A stretch of DNA of 64,000 nt from contig NZ_AP021972.1 of assembly GCF_014168815.1 (NCBI RefSeq), forward strand, positions 2,790,001 through 2,854,000, given 5' to 3'. Source of the DNA: Klebsiella sp. WP3-W18-ESBL-02 (GTDB lineage Bacteria; Pseudomonadota; Gammaproteobacteria; Enterobacterales; Enterobacteriaceae). The first letter of the stretch is position 1. Each line of letters starts with the position of its first letter. The translations under genes were made by a program, and so were the position numbers. Of the stretch, positions 18,667-26,800 are shown piece by piece. Under the pieces are notes generated by a model. That model worked only from the letters and a program-made list of their open reading frames with translations, was not told the origin of the DNA and made no database searches.

Positions 18667-18736
18667 GGTCGTAAACACATGGGGTTGCGGCAAATAATGT
18701 TGTCTGCGTCACCTTTTTTGCACCGCAGCAAAGCAT

Positions 18737-19945
18737 TCATGCCCGTTCATTGTGCAACGGTGGGGGGGCCTCCTGCTGCCATAACGTCTTTACCGCCAGC
18801 AGCGCGCGCGCGATCTCTACCATGCGCTGATTCTTCTCCATCGCCATTTTGCGCAGGCAGTGCCAGGCCTGCTCTTCGTTCATCTGCCGGTAGGTCATCA
18901 GCACGCCTTTGGCTTTATCAATCAGCCGCCGCTCTTCCAGCGTATCCTTCAGCGACGCCAGCTGGCTGGAAAGCTGCTCCAGTTCGCGCGCCTGCTGGCG
19001 CACCAGCGGCAGCAGCTGCCTGTCCAGGTGCAGCAACATACCGTCGCTGACGGCGTCATCCTGCCGTGGATCGGGGGCGTTATCGTCCAGCAGCAGGCCA
19101 TCAACGGCCGTCATCAGCTCGCCAATCAGCAGCTCTTCCAGCCCGCGCATCTGCTCCAGCCGCTGAGTTTGCAGCTGGAACCAGCGCAGCGCCGTTTCGC
19201 CATCATCCTCGCCGGGCTGGCGGGTACAGGCGATCCGCCGCAGCTGTTCAATCGCTATCCCCGCCTGACATTCGGTGTAAAACAGCATCTTCAGCGGGCT
19301 CGTCGCCAGCGACAGAAAGCTGTCAAAACAGGGCTGCTGGCCGTCAATACGATCGACCAGCCGTTGGCGAAGCTCCTGGCTAAAACAGCCCAGCGCAAAC
19401 CCCTGCGCCCCCAGCGCACGCTCCTGCCCCACCAGCTCTTTGCCCTGCATAAAGCTGTACAGCGCCACCAGCCGCGCGGCGAGCTGCGGATCGTCAATGC
19501 TGTCGTTCAGCTGTGGAATAATGTTGAGTAAATGGCGAATGGTGCGGCTGAACTGGCCGGTGGCCGTCTCGGCGGCAATTTGCCGGCTGGCAACATTTTC
19601 GCGCAGCGCGGGCAGCTGTTCCAACGACCAGACCGCACGAGCGATGCGCTGGCAAAGGCCGCTGGTTGATGGCAGATGGCGCGGCGACAGGCACCGCAGC
19701 AGCGGGCGCAGCTGTTCATCCACCAGCGCGGCGCTGGCCCGGCGCTCGGCGCCGTACAGTCGCCCCTGTGAACATAACCAGATGTTGGAGGCCCCGCGTT
19801 CACACTGTAACATATGCACGACGTGGCTTATCTGGCTGACCAACTGCCCTTGCCGCGCCAGCTGCCGAAGCTGGTCTTTCTGCACCTGCCGCGCGTAGCG
19901 AAACCACTCGATAGCGTCGGGGGTATCATCTTCATGATTTATCAT
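18737..19945 (-). CDS. nasR: Nitrate-responsive transcription antiterminator NasR
   Basis: Positive regulator that senses nitrate/nitrite directly and binds the nasF leader RNA to prevent termination. The 402-residue protein starts MINHEDDTPDAIEWFRYARQ at 19945 (GGGAG upstream). Residues about 40-290 form the helical NIT sensor domain (CERGASNIWLCSQG near its start). The last 60-70 residues are the ANTAR RNA-binding domain (LASLKDTLEERRLIDKAKGVLM, split around 18950-18890). It lies immediately upstream of nasF in the same direction, with the leader in the 200-bp gap, exactly the K. oxytoca arrangement. Confidence 0.96.
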   Translation of the reverse strand: MINHEDDTPDAIEWFRYARQVQKDQLRQLARQGQLVSQISHVVHMLQCERGASNIWLCSQGRLYGAERRASAALVDEQLRPLLRCLSPRHLPSTSGLCQRIARAVWSLEQLPALRENVASRQIAAETATGQFSRTIRHLLNIIPQLNDSIDDPQLAARLVALYSFMQGKELVGQERALGAQGFALGCFSQELRQRLVDRIDGQQPCFDSFLSLATSPLKMLFYTECQAGIAIEQLRRIACTRQPGEDDGETALRWFQLQTQRLEQMRGLEELLIGELMTAVDGLLLDDNAPDPRQDDAVSDGMLLHLDRQLLPLVRQQARELEQLSSQLASLKDTLEERRLIDKAKGVLMTYRQMNEEQAWHCLRKMAMEKNQRMVEIARALLAVKTLWQQEAPPPLHNERA

Positions 19946-20016
19946 ATGCGCTCCCGGTAGAGGATTTACCTATCTTTAGCAACAACCAGCAATAACTGTG
20001 CCTAAAAGGAGTTCAG

Positions 20017-20370
20017 ATGCAACGTATCGTCATTATCGCCAACGGTGCCGCCTACGGCAGCGAATCTTTGTTCAACAGCCTGCGCCTTGCTATCGCCCTG
20101 CGCGAACAGCAGGAAGACCTGCATCTTCAGCTATTTTTGATGTCTGACGCCGTCACCGCAGGCCTGCGCGGGCAAAAACCCGCGGAAGGCTACAACATTC
20201 AGCAAATGCTCGAGATCCTCACTGCGCAAAACGTGCCGGTGAAGCTGTGTAAAACCTGCACCGACGGCCGTGGCATCACCGCCCTGCCGCTGATTGACGG
20301 CGTCGAGATTGGCACGCTGGTCGAGCTAGCGCAGTGGACGCTGGCCGCGGATAAAGTGCTGACCTTCTGA
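20017..20370 (+). CDS. ychN: YchN, DsrE/F-like family protein
   Basis: Small cytoplasmic protein of 117 residues (MQRIVIIANGAAYGSESLFN) with the DsrE/TusD fold. It matches E. coli YchN, which forms a hexamer and has no settled function. The cysteines in KLCKTCTDG sit where sulfur-relay relatives carry their reactive Cys. AAAAGGAG lies before the ATG. It is divergent from nasR across 71 bp. Confidence 0.92.
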   Translation: MQRIVIIANGAAYGSESLFNSLRLAIALREQQEDLHLQLFLMSDAVTAGLRGQKPAEGYNIQQMLEILTAQNVPVKLCKTCTDGRGITALPLIDGVEIGTLVELAQWTLAADKVLTF

Positions 20371-20601
20371 TATCGTCGCCATTTACCCCGTTTTTAAAGG
20401 ATTTTGTATTACGTCTGCTGCATTCTGCGCAGCAATGTGGCGAAGGCTGAATGCATTCAGGAACATTGTCATTTTTGTTGAAGCATTGCGGCATTTTTTG
20501 ATCAAAATCAGCATCCGCAGGCACAGGGTTTGGTGTTATGCGATGAGTGAATTGTGAACAACATCACAAGCAGGATTTCATCGCAGGGAGCGCATTGACT
20601 C

Positions 20602-20862
20602 ATGGCAGCGGGGTATTTGGTGATGGTAAAGGCAAGTTTGACGTTATTTGGCGGAGATACGGTGGTGGTGCGTTGCTCTGAGCGTTGCCACATTCATTTA
20701 ATGAGCACCCAAAAGAGCGCCAGCAATCACGGCGCCGATATTCTGAGCGTACAGAACGAAGAAAAGGCATACCTGACCGTGCCTTACAGCGGTACCTGGA
20801 ACGTACTGATTGACAGTCATAGCCAGTCTCTTGAGCACTCTATCAGCTACGTCGCTGCCTGA
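20602..20862 (+). CDS. DUF1883 domain small protein
   Basis: An 86-residue frame whose body (LFGGDTVVVRCSERCHIHLM, YLTVPYSGTWNVLIDSHS) fits the DUF1883 pattern: a short all-beta protein with a GGD-VxV start and a central P-xSGxWxVxID motif. No function is established. The start is open: ATG 20602 has GGGAG eleven bases upstream, while ATG 20623 (MVKASLTLFGGD) would match the usual family N-terminus better. It stands alone between ychN and the convergent chaC. I do not recall an E. coli K-12 counterpart at this place. Confidence 0.7.
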   Translation: MAAGYLVMVKASLTLFGGDTVVVRCSERCHIHLMSTQKSASNHGADILSVQNEEKAYLTVPYSGTWNVLIDSHSQSLEHSISYVAA

Positions 20863-20868
20863 GCCCTG

Positions 20869-20890
20869 CCCCGGAAGCACGCTTCCGGGG
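20869..20890. terminator. Hairpin between DUF1883 gene and chaC
   Basis: CCCCGGAAGC-AC-GCTTCCGGGG is a perfect ten-base-pair stem between two convergent genes. It probably works in both directions, although it has no clear T tract. Confidence 0.55.
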
Positions 20891-20901
20891 TGGTCCTGCG
20901 A

Positions 20902-21582
20902 CTAAGCCAGCCCCGGCGGATTGACGCCCCCCACCAGCAGCCGCACTTTATGAATCAGTTCATTTAATCCATCGTCCGGCATACCCAGCTTTTGCAGTTC
21001 CTGTTCCAGCGAGAAAAGATACTGCGCATTTGTGCCAAGCGGGCCGCTTGCGCGCGCAATCAGCGGGGCAATGACCTGCACGCTGGTGTCGGATTCATAC
21101 AGCGGATGGCGCGGGTCCATAATAAACACCAGCGCATTTACCGTACGCCCATCGTCGAGCGCCAGTTTGCACCAGGTGGGCAGGTAGCAGCCGGTGATCA
21201 TCTCGCGTTTCCACAGCAGCGACAGCTCGTTTTCAATTTCGTCATCCGGCAACCGATAGGCGACGCCCGTGGTGCGCCCGCCTTCTTTCAGCGCCAGCAT
21301 ACGGCCCGGCTGGCACGCGCTGCCGCGCCCCGCCGTCAGGCGCAGGCAGAAGGCCCGATGCCAGCCAACCAGCGTGCCGGTAACCGACTCGCTGTAGTTG
21401 AGCGCCGGGTTCCACATCAGCGAACCGTAGCCAAATATCCATACCGGGCCATTATCCGGCCGACAGGCCAGCGTTGCCGCCAGCGATGCCGCGCGCTGTT
21501 CAGCTGACCATAGCAGCGACGCCTCAATGGCGCCAAACGCCGTCGTACAATCCGCCTTCATTAAGAAATCACGCGTTAACAC
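20902..21582 (-). CDS. chaC: Glutathione-specific gamma-glutamylcyclotransferase ChaC
   Basis: Cytoplasmic enzyme of the ChaC family, which degrades glutathione to 5-oxoproline and Cys-Gly. From the GTG at 21582 (LTRDFLMKADCTTAFGAIE) it is 226 residues; GGAGG lies six bases upstream, so this start is preferred over the longer frame from 21621. The fold motif VWIFGYGSLMWNP and the catalytic Glu region (RVYRLP-like, here GVAYRLPDDEIE) are present. In E. coli chaC follows chaB. Here chaB is absent from the chaC-chaA interval and chaC is directly divergent from chaA. Confidence 0.93.
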   Translation of the reverse strand: MLTRDFLMKADCTTAFGAIEASLLWSAEQRAASLAATLACRPDNGPVWIFGYGSLMWNPALNYSESVTGTLVGWHRAFCLRLTAGRGSACQPGRMLALKEGGRTTGVAYRLPDDEIENELSLLWKREMITGCYLPTWCKLALDDGRTVNALVFIMDPRHPLYESDTSVQVIAPLIARASGPLGTNAQYLFSLEQELQKLGMPDDGLNELIHKVRLLVGGVNPPGLA

Positions 21583-21946
21583 TTTAAACCTCCACCACCA
21601 CAACTCGTCCTTGCAACACATACGCTCTCAAGGGAACGGATGGCGACTTCCGGCGCTGTCATTGACGAAATATTATCCAGCTTTACGCCCTCGGATGCAA
21701 TTTGTCTGCCGGATCCCTATTGCGTTTCACCGTGAACACTCCAGACGAATAATAAAAATAACAACATGACAATTGACTGTTATTTAATAGATATTTATCC
21801 GTTGTTTTATATTATAGACCTTTAACCATAAAATTCGCGCCATGGGTAAATTTTAGTAAAAGATTGCCTGACACATGGAAAATTTTGTTAATTTATGCCC
21901 CTGATTTTTTCTATAATTATAAATACCTGCATATATGGAGAAACAC
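21583..21946. other. chaC-chaA divergent intergenic region
   Basis: A gap of 364 bp, AT-rich from about 21740 on. It must hold the promoters of both genes. There is no chaB coding sequence on either strand. A 31-codon frame at 21640-21735 (plus strand, starting MATSGAVIDEIL, with AGGGAA upstream) is the only small ORF with a ribosome site and remains unproven. Confidence 0.5.
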
Positions 21947-23047
21947 ATGACCCACGCACATGAGGCGGTGAAAACTCGCCACAAGGAGACGTCGCTCATT
22001 TTCCCGGTCATCGCGCTGGCAATCCTGTTCTTCTGGGGAAGCAGTCAGTCATTGCCAGTGGTTGTTGCGATTAATGCTCTCGCTCTGGTTGGTATTCTGA
22101 GCAGTGCCTTTAGCGTGGTTCGCCACGCCGACGTCTTAGCCCACCGTCTCGGCGAGCCCTACGGCTCCCTGATTTTAAGTCTCTCTGTCGTCATTCTGGA
22201 AGTCAGCCTGATTTCTGCGCTGATGGCCACCGGCGATGCCGCCCCTACCCTGATGCGCGATACGCTGTATTCGATCATTATGATCGTGACCGGCGGACTG
22301 GTGGGCTTCTCGCTGTTGCTTGGCGGGCGCAAATTTGCCACGCAATATATGAACCTGTTCGGCATCAAACAATATTTGATTGCCCTGTTTCCGCTGGCCA
22401 TTATTGTGCTGGTGTTCCCGACGGCGCTGCCGGGGGCCAATTTTACCATCGGCCAGTCGCTGCTCGTGGCGCTGATTTCCGCCGCCATGTACGGCGTATT
22501 TCTGCTTATTCAAACCAAAACGCACCAGAGTCTGTTTGTCTACGAGCATGAGGACGACAGCGACGATGATGACCCGCACCACGGTAAACCGTCGGCGCAC
22601 AGCAGCCTTTGGCACGCCCTGTGGCTGATTGTCCATCTGGTGGCGGTGATTGCAGTGACCAAAATGAACGCAAACCCGCTGGAGACGCTGCTGACCAGCA
22701 TGAACGCGCCGGTCGCGTTTACCGGTTTCCTGGTCGCTCTGCTGATCCTCTCGCCGGAAGGCTTAGGCGCGCTGAAGGCGGTTCTTAATAACCAGGTGCA
22801 GCGTGCGATGAACCTGTTCTTTGGCTCGGTGCTGGCGACCATTTCCCTCACCGTGCCGGTGGTGACGCTGATCGCCTGGCTGACCGGTAACGAACTGATG
22901 TTCGGCCTGGGGATGCCGGAGATGATCGTGATGGTTGCCTCGCTGATACTGTGCCACATCTCGTTCTCGACCGGGCGTACCAACGTGCTGAACGGCGCGG
23001 CGCACCTGGCGCTGTTTGCCGCATACCTGATGACCATTTTTGCCTGA
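21947..23047 (+). CDS. chaA: Sodium-potassium/proton antiporter ChaA
   Basis: Inner-membrane CaCA-superfamily cation/proton exchanger involved in pH and salt tolerance. From the ATG at 21947 (MTHAHEAVKTRHKETSLIFP, GGAG six bases upstream) it is 366 residues and close to E. coli ChaA. It has about eleven hydrophobic segments, the duplicated acidic exchanger motif (HRLGEPYGSLILSLSVVILE; LLILSPEGLGALKAVLNN) and a charged His/Asp loop (HEDDSDDDDPHHGKP) between the halves. The upstream ATG at 21935 contains the ribosome site and is rejected. Confidence 0.96.
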   Translation: MTHAHEAVKTRHKETSLIFPVIALAILFFWGSSQSLPVVVAINALALVGILSSAFSVVRHADVLAHRLGEPYGSLILSLSVVILEVSLISALMATGDAAPTLMRDTLYSIIMIVTGGLVGFSLLLGGRKFATQYMNLFGIKQYLIALFPLAIIVLVFPTALPGANFTIGQSLLVALISAAMYGVFLLIQTKTHQSLFVYEHEDDSDDDDPHHGKPSAHSSLWHALWLIVHLVAVIAVTKMNANPLETLLTSMNAPVAFTGFLVALLILSPEGLGALKAVLNNQVQRAMNLFFGSVLATISLTVPVVTLIAWLTGNELMFGLGMPEMIVMVASLILCHISFSTGRTNVLNGAAHLALFAAYLMTIFA

Positions 23048-23070
23048 ATGGCAGCATGCGCCCGAACCAG

Positions 23071-23099
23071 GCCGCCGCGGAAACGCTGCGGCCTTTTTT
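23071..23099 (+). terminator. Terminator after chaA
   Basis: A GC-rich hairpin (GCCGCCGCGG ... CTGCGGCC) is followed by six T residues, 24 bp past the chaA stop. Confidence 0.7.
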
Positions 23100-23151
23100 G
23101 TTTTCAGGAGAAATTTAGGGGTATTTCCGTCAGACGGTTTGCATTTCCCTT

Positions 23152-23175
23152 CGTTATATAATCAAATACACACCG
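23152..23175. promoter_or_regulatory. ModE-like operator upstream of the ABC importer
   Basis: The 24 bases begin CGTTATAT and end TACACACCG. Set against the E. coli modA operator as I recall it (CGTTATAT, seven bases, TACATAACG), 17-18 of 24 positions agree, including the complete left half-site. It lies 29-52 bp before the start of the binding-protein gene, where a repressor would block transcription. Binding is inferred from the pattern only. Confidence 0.55.
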
Positions 23176-23203
23176 ATTACTTCCCCTCCTGAATGAGCGA
23201 CTC

Positions 23204-24271
23204 ATGTCTACATTACACCGTTTACTTGTTGGTCTGACGCTAGCCTGCGCCAGCCTGGCGGCAGCGACCCCTGCGCTTGCCGACCGTACCGTAACCGACC
23301 AGCTTGGCCGCCAGGTTACCCTTCCCGATACGGTCAACCGCGTGGTGGTGCTCCAACACCAGACCTTAAACCTGCTGGTACAGTTGGACGCCTCTGCGGA
23401 TATCGTAGGCGTCCTGAGCAGTTGGAAAAAACAGCTCGGCCCGGGTTTTGCCCGCTTCATGCCCGGCATTGAAACGCTGCCGATGCCGGGCGACCTCACC
23501 CAGGTCAATATTGAAAGCCTGCTGGCGCTGCACCCACAGGTGGTGTTTGTCGCCAACTACGCACCGGCGGCCATGATTCAGCAAATTTCCCATGCGGGGA
23601 TCCCCGTCGTTGCCATCTCTCTTCGTGAAGACGCCGCCGGTGAGCAAAATAAAATGAATCCCACCATGGCCGATGAAGAACGCGCGTATAACGAAGGTCT
23701 GAAACAGGGTATTCGCCTGATTGGTGACGTGGTTAACCGTCAGGCACAGGCGGATGCGCTCATTGATTACACCTTTGCCGCGCGCGCCAAATTCAACGCG
23801 CCGGTCGCCGCCATTCCGTCCGCAGAGAAAGTTCGCGTGTACATGGCTAACCCGGATCTGAATACCTATGGTTCAGGGAAATATACCGGCCTGATGATGC
23901 AACATGCGGGCGCTATCAACGTGGCCGCCGCAACCGTAAAAGGCGCACGCCAGGTATCGATGGAACAAGTGTTGCAGTGGGATCCGCAGGTTATCTTCGT
24001 GCAGGACCGCTACCCCGAGGTGGTGAAACAGATAGTCAACGACCCGCAGTGGCAAGGCATTGATGCTGTGAAAAATCACCGCGTCTGGCTGATGCCGGAA
24101 TACGCGAAAGCATGGGGCTATCCAATGCCGGAAGCGCTGGCCATTGGCGAACTGTGGCTGGCGAAAAAACTCTACCCGCAGCGCTACAAAGATATCGACG
24201 TCGATGCGCAGGCGCAGGATTACTACCATCGTTTCTACCGTACCGATTGGCAGGCTAATGCACATCCGTAG
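23204..24271 (+). CDS. MolA-like periplasmic binding protein of a FecCD-type importer
   Basis: A 355-residue secreted protein with a Sec signal peptide (hydrophobic core VGLTLACASLAA, cleavage likely after ALA near residue 27). It has the class III binding-protein fold used for siderophores, haem, cobalamin and, in MolA proteins, molybdate/tungstate. Family features are RTVTDQLGRQVTLPD at the start, ESLLALHPQVVFVANY, and GSGKYTGLMMQHAGA in the C-lobe. The next gene overlaps it by 14 nt. The substrate is not certain from sequence. Two ModE-like boxes and an adjacent ModA-like gene favour molybdate or tungstate over iron. Confidence 0.85.
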   Translation: MSTLHRLLVGLTLACASLAAATPALADRTVTDQLGRQVTLPDTVNRVVVLQHQTLNLLVQLDASADIVGVLSSWKKQLGPGFARFMPGIETLPMPGDLTQVNIESLLALHPQVVFVANYAPAAMIQQISHAGIPVVAISLREDAAGEQNKMNPTMADEERAYNEGLKQGIRLIGDVVNRQAQADALIDYTFAARAKFNAPVAAIPSAEKVRVYMANPDLNTYGSGKYTGLMMQHAGAINVAAATVKGARQVSMEQVLQWDPQVIFVQDRYPEVVKQIVNDPQWQGIDAVKNHRVWLMPEYAKAWGYPMPEALAIGELWLAKKLYPQRYKDIDVDAQAQDYYHRFYRTDWQANAHP

Positions 24272-25259
24272 TCGCCCCAAAACGTTACAGGGTGGGCTGA
24301 TGCTGCTCACGCTCACCGTTGCCGTGCTCTCTTTGTGTTTTGGTCAATACGGTTTATCTATCGGTGAAGTGCTGGCGCAGTTGATACACCCGCATAGCCG
24401 CGATATCGCCCACCAGATCGTCTGGTCCGTTCGCCTGCCGCGCATTCTGATGGCGCTGCTCGCCGGCGGCGCGCTGGGGCTATGCGGCGCGACGCTCCAG
24501 GGCGTGTTCCAGAATCCGCTGGTCGACCCGCATATTATCGGCGTCACTTCGGGCTCTGCCTTTGGCGGCACGCTGGCTATTCTGCTCGGACTCAGTATGC
24601 CGCTGATGATGGGCACCACCTTCTTCTTTGGCCTGCTGGCGCTCACGCTGGTTTACCTTCTGGCGGCGCTTCAAGGCCGGGAAAGCACGCTGGTGCTGAT
24701 ACTTGCCGGGATTATTCTCAGCGGTTTCTTCGCCGCACTGGTCAGCCTGATGCAGTACATGGCCGACACGGAAGAGGTATTGCCGAATATTGTCTTTTGG
24801 CTGCTTGGTAGTTTTGCCACCGCCAACTGGCACAAAGTGCTGCTGCTCGTCATCCCGGTGGCGGCCGCCTCGCTGGTGCTTTACACGCTGCGCTGGCGCA
24901 TCAACCTGCTGTCGTTGGATGATAAAGACGCCCGCGCGCTGGGCGTTAGCGTAACCGCGTTGCGCCGCGTCGTGCTGCTGTGCTGCGCGCTGCTGGTCGC
25001 GGCGCAGGTGGCCGTCAGCGGCAGTATTGCCTGGGTTGGTCTGGTGATCCCTCACCTCGCGCGAATGCTCAGCGGCGCCGATCACCGTCGCCTGCTCCCC
25101 TGCGCCTTCTGGATCGGTGCCAGCTTTATGGTATTGGTTGACGATCTCGCCCGTACGCTGACCGCGGCAGAAATCCCCATCGGGATTATTACTGCGCTGG
25201 TCGGTGCGCCGCTGTTTGCCATTATGCTGGTACGCGCCAGCCGAAAAGGAACGATCTGA
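24258..25259 (+). CDS. FecCD/BtuC-type ABC permease
   Basis: Inner-membrane permease of 333 residues from the ATG at 24258 (MHIRSRPKTLQGG), overlapping the binding-protein stop; the longer frame from 24144 lies inside the upstream gene. It carries the family signatures VWSVRLPRILMALLAGGALGL (split over 24420-24480), FQNPLVDPHIIGVTSG, and SGSIAWVGLVIPHLARM, with about ten membrane helices. Its stop overlaps the ATPase start (TGATG). FecCD permeases usually carry chelated metals or vitamin B12; the MolBC type carries molybdate. Confidence 0.92.
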   Translation: MHIRSRPKTLQGGLMLLTLTVAVLSLCFGQYGLSIGEVLAQLIHPHSRDIAHQIVWSVRLPRILMALLAGGALGLCGATLQGVFQNPLVDPHIIGVTSGSAFGGTLAILLGLSMPLMMGTTFFFGLLALTLVYLLAALQGRESTLVLILAGIILSGFFAALVSLMQYMADTEEVLPNIVFWLLGSFATANWHKVLLLVIPVAAASLVLYTLRWRINLLSLDDKDARALGVSVTALRRVVLLCCALLVAAQVAVSGSIAWVGLVIPHLARMLSGADHRRLLPCAFWIGASFMVLVDDLARTLTAAEIPIGIITALVGAPLFAIMLVRASRKGTI

Positions 25260-26017
25260 TGACCCCGACGCTCACATTCTCGCAGCTCGAATATGGTCAC
25301 CACTTGCCGCTGTTTACCCCGCTGAATCTGCACTGCCAGCCCGGCGAAGTGTGGGCGATTCTGGGGGCCAATGGTCGGGGGAAAAGTACGTTACTGGACA
25401 CCATTACCGGCGTACTGCCGTCGTTATCCGGCCGGGTGGTGGCCAGCGGTGGCGTAGGGATTGTTCCACAGTCTTTTCGCCCCGCTTTTGGCTGGCGGGT
25501 TCGAGAAATCGTACTGATGGGACGCGCGCGCCATATTGCCCTGTTTTCACAGCCGCAGGAAGAGGACGAACGTCAGGTGCAGGCGGCGTTGGTTCAGCTG
25601 AATATCGCCAATCTGGCTGACGCGCTGTTCAGCAATCTGTCCGGCGGTCAGCAGCAGCTGGTGATGATCGCCCGCGCGCTGGTCAGCGCCAGCCAGAATA
25701 TCCTGTTGGATGAACCCTGCTCGGCGCTCGATTTGGGCAATCAGCAGACGGTATTACAGTTGATAAGCGATCTGTCGCGCGCCCAGTCGCGTACCGTGAT
25801 GTTTACCACCCACGATCCTACCCACGCGCTTCAGGTGGCGAGCCATACGCTACTGCTGATGCCTGACCGTCAATGGCTGGCCGGACGAACAGCCGAGGTG
25901 GTACAGGAAGCCAATCTCCAGCGCGCTTACGGCGTACGGGTTCGTAAGCTTCAGCTTGAGGATTACCCTTCCCCGGTGGTGACTCCGCTTTTTACTATTC
26001 ACCGCTCGCCGACATAA
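25259..26017 (+). CDS. ABC importer ATPase
   Basis: ATP-binding subunit, 252 residues, third gene of the operon. Walker A is GANGRGKSTLL, the signature LSGGQQQLVMIARAL, Walker B NILLDEPCSALD and the switch His is in FTTHDPTHAL. It resembles FecE/FhuC/MolC ATPases. The Arg in GRGKS in place of the common Ser/Ala is mild and does not touch the catalytic Lys. Its 3' end overlaps the convergent ModA-like gene by 23 bp. Confidence 0.93.
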   Translation: MTPTLTFSQLEYGHHLPLFTPLNLHCQPGEVWAILGANGRGKSTLLDTITGVLPSLSGRVVASGGVGIVPQSFRPAFGWRVREIVLMGRARHIALFSQPQEEDERQVQAALVQLNIANLADALFSNLSGGQQQLVMIARALVSASQNILLDEPCSALDLGNQQTVLQLISDLSRAQSRTVMFTTHDPTHALQVASHTLLLMPDRQWLAGRTAEVVQEANLQRAYGVRVRKLQLEDYPSPVVTPLFTIHRSPT

Positions 26018-26732
26018 ACCCGGCGTCGCGCAGGCAGCGCTGCCCCTCTTCACCCAGTATAAACTGGCGGAACACCCGCGCGTCGTCATGCTCATCAACA
26101 TCGGTCAGGTAATATTCACAGTGAATATTCCACGGCTCGGGAATAACGACGCAGCGAACGTTGCTTTGATTCTCCAGCGCGGTGGCGTAGTGAGCATAGC
26201 CGATAAACAGATCGGCGAACCCCTCATCAATCAACCATTGGCTGGCCATCGCCCCGTTCGGCAGCGCGAGCGAATGCCGCCCGCCAACCAGCGGCATTGC
26301 GCGCTGCTTGAGCGCATTGCCCAGCGCCGGATAGCAGGACGCTATACGCTCAAAAAGCTGCCAGGTGTAGTCACCGGAAGGGTCGCACAGCGGCGTCGAA
26401 GTCGCTAACCGCAGCGTCTCATCCGCCAGCAGTTCCCGCCACGTTTTTCCCTTCGTCTGCGGGGTATTTCGCACGGTAAGCATCAGCGAATTGCGGGCAA
26501 AAAGATGGAGACCGCTTGCGCGGCCGGCGTCACAAAGCGCCTGAGGATGCTGGCGATTCGCCGATGCAAACAGCGAACACGGTTCACCGCTTTCAATACG
26601 CTCGCGCAGTAAACCGGCGGGGCCAAAAACCAGCTTCAGCGCAATGCCGGTTTGCCCGGAAAACTGCGCCTGTAACGGGATAAACGCGCGGCGCAGGCTG
26701 CCGGCCGCCAGAAGTGTTAACGTGGAATGCAT
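25995..26732 (-). CDS. Leaderless ModA-like molybdate-binding family protein
   Basis: A 245-residue protein with the class II binding-protein pattern of ModA/WtpA: LTLLAAGSLRRAFIPL at the N-terminus, LVFGPAGLLRERIESGEPCSLF (split near 26560-26630), then YTWQLFERI and an ADLFIGY segment near the C-terminus. ModA proteins are normally exported, but here the family's first strand begins at residue 4. The 12 codons between the preceding in-frame stop and the ATG contain no start codon, so there is no signal peptide. It may act as a cytosolic oxyanion binder or sensor, or have lost export. A ModE-like box lies 30-53 bp upstream of its start. Confidence 0.8.
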   Translation of the reverse strand: MHSTLTLLAAGSLRRAFIPLQAQFSGQTGIALKLVFGPAGLLRERIESGEPCSLFASANRQHPQALCDAGRASGLHLFARNSLMLTVRNTPQTKGKTWRELLADETLRLATSTPLCDPSGDYTWQLFERIASCYPALGNALKQRAMPLVGGRHSLALPNGAMASQWLIDEGFADLFIGYAHYATALENQSNVRCVVIPEPWNIHCEYYLTDVDEHDDARVFRQFILGEEGQRCLRDAGFMSASGE

Positions 26733-26761
26733 AAGAAGAAACGAAGTAGCCCAGACATAAG

Positions 26762-26785
26762 CGTTATATTATCTGGGCTATTACG
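26762..26785. promoter_or_regulatory. ModE-like operator upstream of the ModA-like gene
   Basis: The 24 bases begin CGTTATATT and end ATTACG, an inverted pair of CGTTAT-type half-sites with ModE spacing; about 16 of 24 positions agree with the recalled E. coli modA operator. It sits in the 68-bp gap between the aroE-like gene and the ModA-like gene, so it could give the latter its own molybdate-controlled promoter. Confidence 0.5.
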
Positions 26786-26800
26786 CTTCTGACCAGCACT

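Noticed and set aside
23152..23175. Possible Fur box upstream of the FecCD-type importer
   Set aside because: The family often answers to iron, but the sequence lacks the GATAATGAT-type hexamers and fits a ModE operator much better.
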